A DNA stretch of 64,000 nt from the NCBI GenBank assembly GCA_963705495.1, contig CAVPJQ010000005.1:360511-424510 (forward strand), read 5' to 3'. Below, in pieces: positions 59,445-64,000 of this stretch (its first letter is position 1; each line of letters begins with the position of its first letter). The notes below the pieces were generated by a model, which was given only the letters and a program-made list of their open reading frames with translations, searched no databases and was not told the origin of the DNA. The position numbers and the translations under genes were made by a program. The stretch is from DATBVX01 sp963705495. Its GTDB lineage: Bacteria; Pseudomonadota; Gammaproteobacteria; Steroidobacterales; Steroidobacteraceae.

Positions 59445-59846
59445 ATGAGATTTCGAACCACGATCTTGGCTACGGCCATGCTCGCCGCCGGAGTTGCACT
59501 CGCGGATCCGCCTTCCGGTCCTTCCCAGGGTCAGCGCCAACCACCCATCGAGCGGCTCACGACCGAGCTCAACCTCAGCGCCGATCAGAAAGCGAAGGTT
59601 CAGGAAGTGCTCGACCAGCAGCGCACCAAGATGCAGTCAATGCGCGACCAGGCGCGCTTCTCCGCGCAGCGTCCCAGCCGCGAAGAGATGCTCAGGCAGC
59701 GCGAAGCGATGGATCAGGAGATGGCCGAGCAACTCAAGCCCATCCTGAGCGATGAGCAGATGCAGAAATTCAAGGCCATGCAGGCCGAGCGCCGTGAGCA
59801 TCCGCCCGGCGCGCGGCAGGGCGCAGGAGCGGCGGGCCCAGGCTGA
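59445..59846 (+). CDS. Spy/CpxP-like periplasmic protein
   Basis: A 133-residue protein from ATG 59445, AGGAG seven bases upstream. Signal peptide (TTILATAMLAAGVALA), then a helical LTxxQ-like arrangement: ERLTTELNLSADQKAKVQEV, LDQQRTKMQSMRDQARFSA, MAEQLKPILSDEQMQKFKAM. Resembles periplasmic chaperone-type Spy proteins but with a Pro/Gly/Ala-rich tail (HPPGARQGAGAAGPG). It probably helps with envelope stress; no regulator is adjacent. Confidence 0.75.
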   Translation: MRFRTTILATAMLAAGVALADPPSGPSQGQRQPPIERLTTELNLSADQKAKVQEVLDQQRTKMQSMRDQARFSAQRPSREEMLRQREAMDQEMAEQLKPILSDEQMQKFKAMQAERREHPPGARQGAGAAGPG

Positions 59847-60146
59847 GCCGAGCCGCCCCAGCCCTCGGTTCGGAACGACAGTCCCAGGGAAAACGTGCCG
59901 ACGTATCCGACGTTGGCACTGTCGCGCGCAAGTTGCGCAATATTGCGCCGCACGGACTCGAGGCGGTGGTCACGCTGCCGTGCAGTCGCGTCGGATCAGG
60001 CACGGGCGGCGATGCCTGATCCACACAGATGCCGAAAGGGCACAGGCGTGCCTCTCGAGCGCACAACCGGTTGAACCAGAAGGGGGCGCAAAGTACACTT
60101 CGCGCCCTCGCCGTCGGCTCATTCCACGCGCCGCCGCCACAAAGCT
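59847..60146. other. Intergenic, no supported gene
   Basis: A 300-base interval between the Spy-like gene and tRNA-Pro. On the minus strand the frame around 59880-59960 reads NIAQLARDSANVGYVGTFSL, which resembles an outer-membrane strand, but there is no start site or stop in context, so it may be a remnant or chance. The tRNA-Pro promoter must lie near its right end. Confidence 0.4.
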
Positions 60147-60223
<77 letters not shown>

Positions 60224-60291
60224 AGACTCAATGGGTCCATTCCGGTCACATAGGTAACACTACGCAGGTGTGGACATCGACGGGGCCCGTC

Positions 60292-60410
60292 ATGACGACG
60301 ACGATCACCGACCTCGACGACTTCAAGGCACTCGATCCGTTCTTTCGCATCATCGAGAAGGGCCTCGAAGGCATTGCGGATGGTGGGCACTTCTTCGACC
60401 TGCTGGCGCC
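60292..60410 (+). pseudogene. N-terminal fragment of a SnoaL-like (NTF2-fold) protein
   Basis: From ATG 60292 about 40 codons read TTTITDLDDFKALDPFFRII, EKGLEGIADGGHFFDLLA, the first helices of a SnoaL-like domain, in which such sequences are followed by an acidic strand. Here the sense stops near 60410, where an opposite-strand DUF1214-like fragment begins. The rest of the gene is missing. Confidence 0.5.
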
Positions 60411-60411
60411 T

Positions 60412-60560
60412 CGATGTCAGGCAGCCCCCACGTCTTGTCGAACAGTGGCTTTTTCGGACCGTACAGGTGGAACAGGACTTCAGACTCTTCGCTGTCATCC
60501 GTTGGTAACCAGTTCGAGCTCTCTCCTCCCACGCGCGGACCGATTGCGATCTGCCGGCGG
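60412..60560 (-). pseudogene. C-terminal fragment of a DUF1214-type protein
   Basis: The minus strand reads IAIGPRVGGESSNWLPTDDS, EESEVLFHLYGPKKPLFDKT, WGLPDIEA, matching the C-terminal NWLP...LYGPK...W.LP pattern of DUF1214 domains. The upstream part is absent, replaced by the end of the IclR gene at 60567, and the end runs into the SnoaL-like fragment without a stop. Confidence 0.5.
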
Positions 60561-60566
60561 GTAATC

Positions 60567-61379
60567 TTACTTGCGGCGAATTTTCCGCGTAGCCCGTCCA
60601 GAGTCAGAACCAAGACTGAGCGCACTCGATACTTCTGCGGCAGCTGCACGCAGTCTCTCAAGGGATTCCGCAATCCCGATCCTGGTTCGCTCGCGCTTCA
60701 GGAAGGGGACGGTAATAGTCGCAACGGCGATATCGCCCTGGGTTATCGGAGCAGAGAGATCGATTACGCCGGCGACTAGGTGGCTTGGCACTTGCGCGTA
60801 GCCCTTTGCGCGTGTTTGCGCCACGCGCTTCACCAGGCTCTCGCGTTCGAATGTGATGCCACTCGTCTCTGCCAGGTCGAGCCAGCGTTCACGTACGTCG
60901 TCGGGCTGGAAAGCCAGCAAGACCAGGCCCGATGTTGAGTCGACGAGCGGACGGCGGTGGCCCACGCGAACCACGAAGCCCAGGTCTCCGGGTGCATCTA
61001 CGCGAGCTATGACGACGATGTGCTCTTCTGATGCCACGACCAGATGGCAAGGCTGCCAGATTTCATCCGCCAGGCGATGCATGGCTGGCAATGCCGTCTC
61101 AACCACGCCCTTGACCGGTGGCCGCTCCATGCCAAGCATGAAGAGCTTGTTGGTGAGCAGATAGCCGTCGCCGGAATCGTTCCGTGTGATGTAGCGGCGG
61201 CTCTCGAGAACCTGGAGCATCCGGAAGATCTCGCCGCGCGAGCGCCCGGCTTCTTCGGAGATCTCCGACATGGTCATCGGCATGACCGTCTTCGCCAGGA
61301 TCTCGAGAATATCGAGGCCCTTGTCCAGGGCTGGAGCACTATAGTTTGGCTTGCTGACCATGAGCGCGTCGCTTTTCAC
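60567..61379 (-). CDS. IclR-family transcriptional regulator
   Basis: A 270-residue regulator. N-terminal winged helix (ALDKGLDILEILAKTVMPMT, MSEISEEAGRSRGEIFRMLQ) and a C-terminal GAF-like effector domain (HRRPLVDSTSGLVLLAFQPD, VIDLSAPITQGDIAVATITV) with the IclR signature region. The frame opens at GTG 61379; ATG 61361 (six codons later) is an alternative. It lies 57 bases after the fucosidase genes on the same strand and would regulate them in response to a sugar-derived ligand; that is inference. Confidence 0.92.
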   Translation of the reverse strand: MKSDALMVSKPNYSAPALDKGLDILEILAKTVMPMTMSEISEEAGRSRGEIFRMLQVLESRRYITRNDSGDGYLLTNKLFMLGMERPPVKGVVETALPAMHRLADEIWQPCHLVVASEEHIVVIARVDAPGDLGFVVRVGHRRPLVDSTSGLVLLAFQPDDVRERWLDLAETSGITFERESLVKRVAQTRAKGYAQVPSHLVAGVIDLSAPITQGDIAVATITVPFLKRERTRIGIAESLERLRAAAAEVSSALSLGSDSGRATRKIRRK

Positions 61380-61436
61380 TAATAAACAGCAGCATCGGGG
61401 TTGCGGTCTCGCGCGTCAATAGATCGCGCGCCGCTG

Positions 61437-62816
61437 TCAGTGCGCCGATCCGAGCTGCAGCGCGACTATGCGGTCCCACTCGTTCGACTGGCGCGCCCTG
61501 AGCTCCAGTTCCAACCCGCCCTGCACTCTCCTCATCGTGACCGGCGCGCCACCTGCCAGCCATGTTGCTCGCTTGATGGGTTCGGAGATCGGAACAAAGA
61601 GGCGATTGTCCGCCCAGTCCAGCACATGCACGTAGACGATTCCTTCGCCTTGCGTCGTCACGCCCCAGGGACGTGGAGGCACAGGTCCGGCGCGTGTGCC
61701 GTATATGCTTTTCCCATACATCTTCAGCCACGCACCTATGTCGGCCAGAATCTGCAGGCTCTCAGGCTGCAGGCGGCCATTTGGCATCGGGCCGGTATTC
61801 AGCACCAGAGTTGCTCCGCGGCCGGCTGCATTGACCAACGTACGGATCAGGGTTTCGGGAGACTTGAACTTGTCATCTGTCAGGCTAAATCCCCAGCTTC
61901 GATTCATCGTCTCCGCCATTTCGAGCGGCAACGTACCAACGCTGGTGTTATTGAACCCCTTGGTGTTCTGACCCGGCAGATCCTGCTCGAACGTCTGGAC
62001 GTCTTCGCCCGGATAAGGCGCTTGATGATGGTTGTTGATGATGAGAGCCGCGGGCTGCAGCGAATGCAGTGATCGGTAGGTCCGCGCGAGCCGCCACCGG
62101 TCACGCATTGGCGTGCGTTCCTGGTCCCACCAACCATCCAACCAGACCCCGCCGATCGCTCCGTAGTTCGTGAAGAGCTCGGCAAGTTGCCGATCCTGGT
62201 AGTCGAGATAGGTCTCCCAATCCCCGCTCTCGGCCCGGCCGGTGAAATGACCAGTGGCACCTCGCGGATAGTAGTCAGGGCTGTGCCAGTCGAGTTGCGA
62301 GTAATAGAAGAAGAGCTTGACCTGGTGCTTTCGGCAAGCATCCGCCAGTTCCCTCATCGGATCTCGCTTGAACGGAGTTGCGTCCACGACGTTGTAGGGC
62401 GAAACCCCGCTGTGAAACATCGCAAAGCCGTCGTGATGCTTCGAAGTAATGATGAGGTATCGGGCGCCCGCGTCCTTGAAGGCGCTGACCCAGGCATTCG
62501 CATCGAACTGCGTCGGATTGAAGAACTGCGCGAGCCGCTCATACTGCCGCGCCGGTATCTTCAGATCATTCATGATCCATTCCGGCAGGCCGTCGGAACC
62601 CACGCCGCCGAGCTCGCTGTAAAGACCCCAGTGGATGAAGATTCCGAACTTCGCATCCTGGAACCAACGCCTCGCGGCCAGATTGCTCTCGCTTGGCACG
62701 TACGAGTCTTCCGAGTCAGGTGCGGCAGCTGTGCCTGGCGCTCCACGGACTTCGGCGCAACACAAGGTGCCGAGGAGCAGTGTTACGTAGATCACGGGAG
62801 CAAAGGAGTGCGACAT
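61437..62816 (-). CDS. Alpha-L-fucosidase (GH29 family)
   Basis: A 459-residue secreted glycoside hydrolase. Signal peptide (VIYVTLLLGTLCCAEVRG), then the GH29 barrel: WFQDAKFGIFIHWGLYSELG, ITSKHHDGFAMFHSG, LFFYYSQLDWHSPDY, and the nucleophile region GGVWLDGWWDQE (Asp in WLDGWW). The C-terminal beta domain includes FVPISEPIKRATWLAGG. It would remove fucose from plant or algal glycans. Six bases after the second GH29-like gene, so cotranscribed. Confidence 0.92.
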   Translation of the reverse strand: MSHSFAPVIYVTLLLGTLCCAEVRGAPGTAAAPDSEDSYVPSESNLAARRWFQDAKFGIFIHWGLYSELGGVGSDGLPEWIMNDLKIPARQYERLAQFFNPTQFDANAWVSAFKDAGARYLIITSKHHDGFAMFHSGVSPYNVVDATPFKRDPMRELADACRKHQVKLFFYYSQLDWHSPDYYPRGATGHFTGRAESGDWETYLDYQDRQLAELFTNYGAIGGVWLDGWWDQERTPMRDRWRLARTYRSLHSLQPAALIINNHHQAPYPGEDVQTFEQDLPGQNTKGFNNTSVGTLPLEMAETMNRSWGFSLTDDKFKSPETLIRTLVNAAGRGATLVLNTGPMPNGRLQPESLQILADIGAWLKMYGKSIYGTRAGPVPPRPWGVTTQGEGIVYVHVLDWADNRLFVPISEPIKRATWLAGGAPVTMRRVQGGLELELRARQSNEWDRIVALQLGSAH

Positions 62817-62822
62817 CGATCG

Positions 62823-64000
62823 CTACTCGCCACGAATCGCTTGCCGCAGCGCCGCCATCTGGCGCCGAGCCGCTTCACCTATGCTGCCATCCTGGTAGAT
62901 ACCCAAGTTGATAGTTACGGCAGCTTCCTTCTCGGCATTTTTCTTGACGAACTCGATCAGCGCCTCATCTGAAAAGCGCAGGGGCTCCATCTCTGCGTCC
63001 GGAAGTGAGTGCACCCAAGGCGCGTCTGCGAACAGAAGGAAGTGGCTCTGCAGGCCGATTGCCGTCCCCGATGCAATGTAGCGGCTCGTCGCTGGTCGGA
63101 CGATTTCACCGACTTCGCCAGCCCAGTAGTCCTGCCACGGAGTCTCGATTGGATAGACCCATGAGTTGAAAGCAACGAGTCGCGCCGGATTGCCCGCGCG
63201 CACAGCGGGCAGCAGGTCGTGCGGATCTATTTCAGGATAAGCCTCGAGTGTCTGGTACCAACCGTCGAACCAATATCCGGCGACGCGCGTCCCATAGCGC
63301 TGTCCCATCTCCTGCAGGACGTCCTGGTGAATGCGAAGGTACTCGGAACCCGTTGCGACGCGCAGCTTTCCAACCGTGTGCGACGCCATATACAGCATCA
63401 GTCTGATGTTGCGCGCCTCGAGCGCCTGTGCGATGTCGCCCAATAGATCGCGCTTCGTCGTCGAGCCGGGATGGATACGCTCCCAAGACCCTATCGGCGC
63501 GGGACAATGAGGCTTTGCGTGGTTGACCGTGAAGATGACGTAGCGGGCCCCGGTGCTCTCCACCATTTCAGCGAACGCAGCCACATCGAATGCATCGACT
63601 GCGCGCTGATAAGGGAGCGCCGGTCCGCGGCGGGGCATCGATTCGCTCGTCCAGTGAAACATCACGCCGTACGCCGCATGCGCGAGCCAATCCGTGTTGG
63701 CACGCTGCTGAGCTATCTTGCGCTCCTGGATTGCCGCTCGAGCGTCCGGCATCGGCTCAATATCGATCGACCGAATCCGTAGTTGCGCCTTTCCAGTTGG
63801 AATCCGCAACTGCACACGAAGAGGTCCACGCGGCAAACGGATACCCTCACTCGCAACCGTCGCGCCAAAGTCCATCAACGGGTCCTCGAAGACTCCGGGT
63901 TGCACCGCCAACGTCCCGTTCACCACATTGCTTCCCACTGCAAGCGTGAAAGGGGCTCTGGGCGTGTCACCTGAGTACACGATCGATGCTCGGTATTCTC
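62823..64000 (-). CDS. GH29-like alpha-L-fucosidase with N-terminal beta-sandwich, 5' end outside window
   Basis: The frame is open to the window edge, past the GTG at 63980, so the start lies outside. At least 385 residues from that GTG. The N-terminal 85 residues form a beta-sandwich (FTLAVGSNVVNGTLAVQPG) like a sugar-binding module, then a GH29-type barrel: YGVMFHWTSESMPRRG, GARYVIFTVNHAKPHCPAPI, RLMLYMASHTVG and the nucleophile-like GYWFDGWYQT. It lacks the HHDGF motif of classical fucosidases (VNHAKPHC instead), so specificity may differ. It is followed by the intact GH29 gene. Confidence 0.85.
   Translation of the reverse strand, partial: EYRASIVYSGDTPRAPFTLAVGSNVVNGTLAVQPGVFEDPLMDFGATVASEGIRLPRGPLRVQLRIPTGKAQLRIRSIDIEPMPDARAAIQERKIAQQRANTDWLAHAAYGVMFHWTSESMPRRGPALPYQRAVDAFDVAAFAEMVESTGARYVIFTVNHAKPHCPAPIGSWERIHPGSTTKRDLLGDIAQALEARNIRLMLYMASHTVGKLRVATGSEYLRIHQDVLQEMGQRYGTRVAGYWFDGWYQTLEAYPEIDPHDLLPAVRAGNPARLVAFNSWVYPIETPWQDYWAGEVGEIVRPATSRYIASGTAIGLQSHFLLFADAPWVHSLPDAEMEPLRFSDEALIEFVKKNAEKEAAVTINLGIYQDGSIGEAARRQMAALRQAIRGE

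Overview
The window looks like a chromosomal stretch from a high-GC Gammaproteobacterium. Gene content and gene order fit the Xanthomonadales / Nevskiales / Steroidobacterales neighbourhood; this is inferred from content, not from any search. The strongest clue is 37.7-59.3 kb, which keeps the order known from Pseudomonas aeruginosa: fimT/fimU-pilV-pilW-pilX-pilY1-pilE, ispH, lspA, ileS, ribF, murJ, rpsT, then obgE-rpmA-rplU divergent from ispB. Differences are the absence of an fkpB-like gene between ispH and lspA, no proB, and a five-gene insertion between rpsT and obgE.

Left part (0-15.6 kb). A giant secreted beta-helix protein (5' end outside the window) is followed by two secreted proteins, an SCO-type copper/thiol protein with a His-rich segment, and a cytochrome c / periplasmic-binding-like fusion that is frameshifted. 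Across a convergent FKBP isomerase and a DUF4124 lytic transglycosylase lies a pseudopilus cluster: a GspG-like major pseudopilin, PilN-like and PilO-like assembly proteins, and three more prepilins, the last one frameshifted. A copper-handling, envelope-exported electron-transfer system with its own pseudopilus is a reasonable but unproven reading.

Signalling region (15.6-23.9 kb). An orphan cytoplasmic NarL-type kinase and an orphan LuxR-type response regulator bracket an operon of an outer-membrane barrel, a small phosphate-binding-like periplasmic protein, a membrane histidine kinase and a CheY-like regulator. A related CCTACC/GGTAGG motif occurs upstream of the kinase/barrel genes, upstream of the LuxR regulator and upstream of the lytic transglycosylase. 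Next comes a DUF6502 winged-helix-like protein coupled to a DUF5666 lipoprotein.

Envelope and efflux region (24-37 kb). ArnT-like and ArnC-like glycosyltransferase genes carry six apparent indels between them. A CDF metal exporter follows, then a FkbM methyltransferase and three lipid acyltransferases in one operon. Next is an ArsR regulator with the two BigR/SqrR cysteine positions, which heads a DUF2892 / membrane-fusion / RND pump operon and is divergent from a broken TolC-like gene. tRNA-Thr and a Fur-family gene close this region.

Right end (59.4-64 kb). After ispB and a Spy-like protein, tRNA-Pro(CGG) is followed by gene debris (a SnoaL-like fragment joined to a DUF1214-like fragment), an IclR regulator and two GH29 alpha-L-fucosidase-type genes, the last cut by the window end. 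This looks like an accessory segment next to a tRNA. Apparent single-base indels occur in at least six genes, so assembly error must be considered before calling these genes dead.
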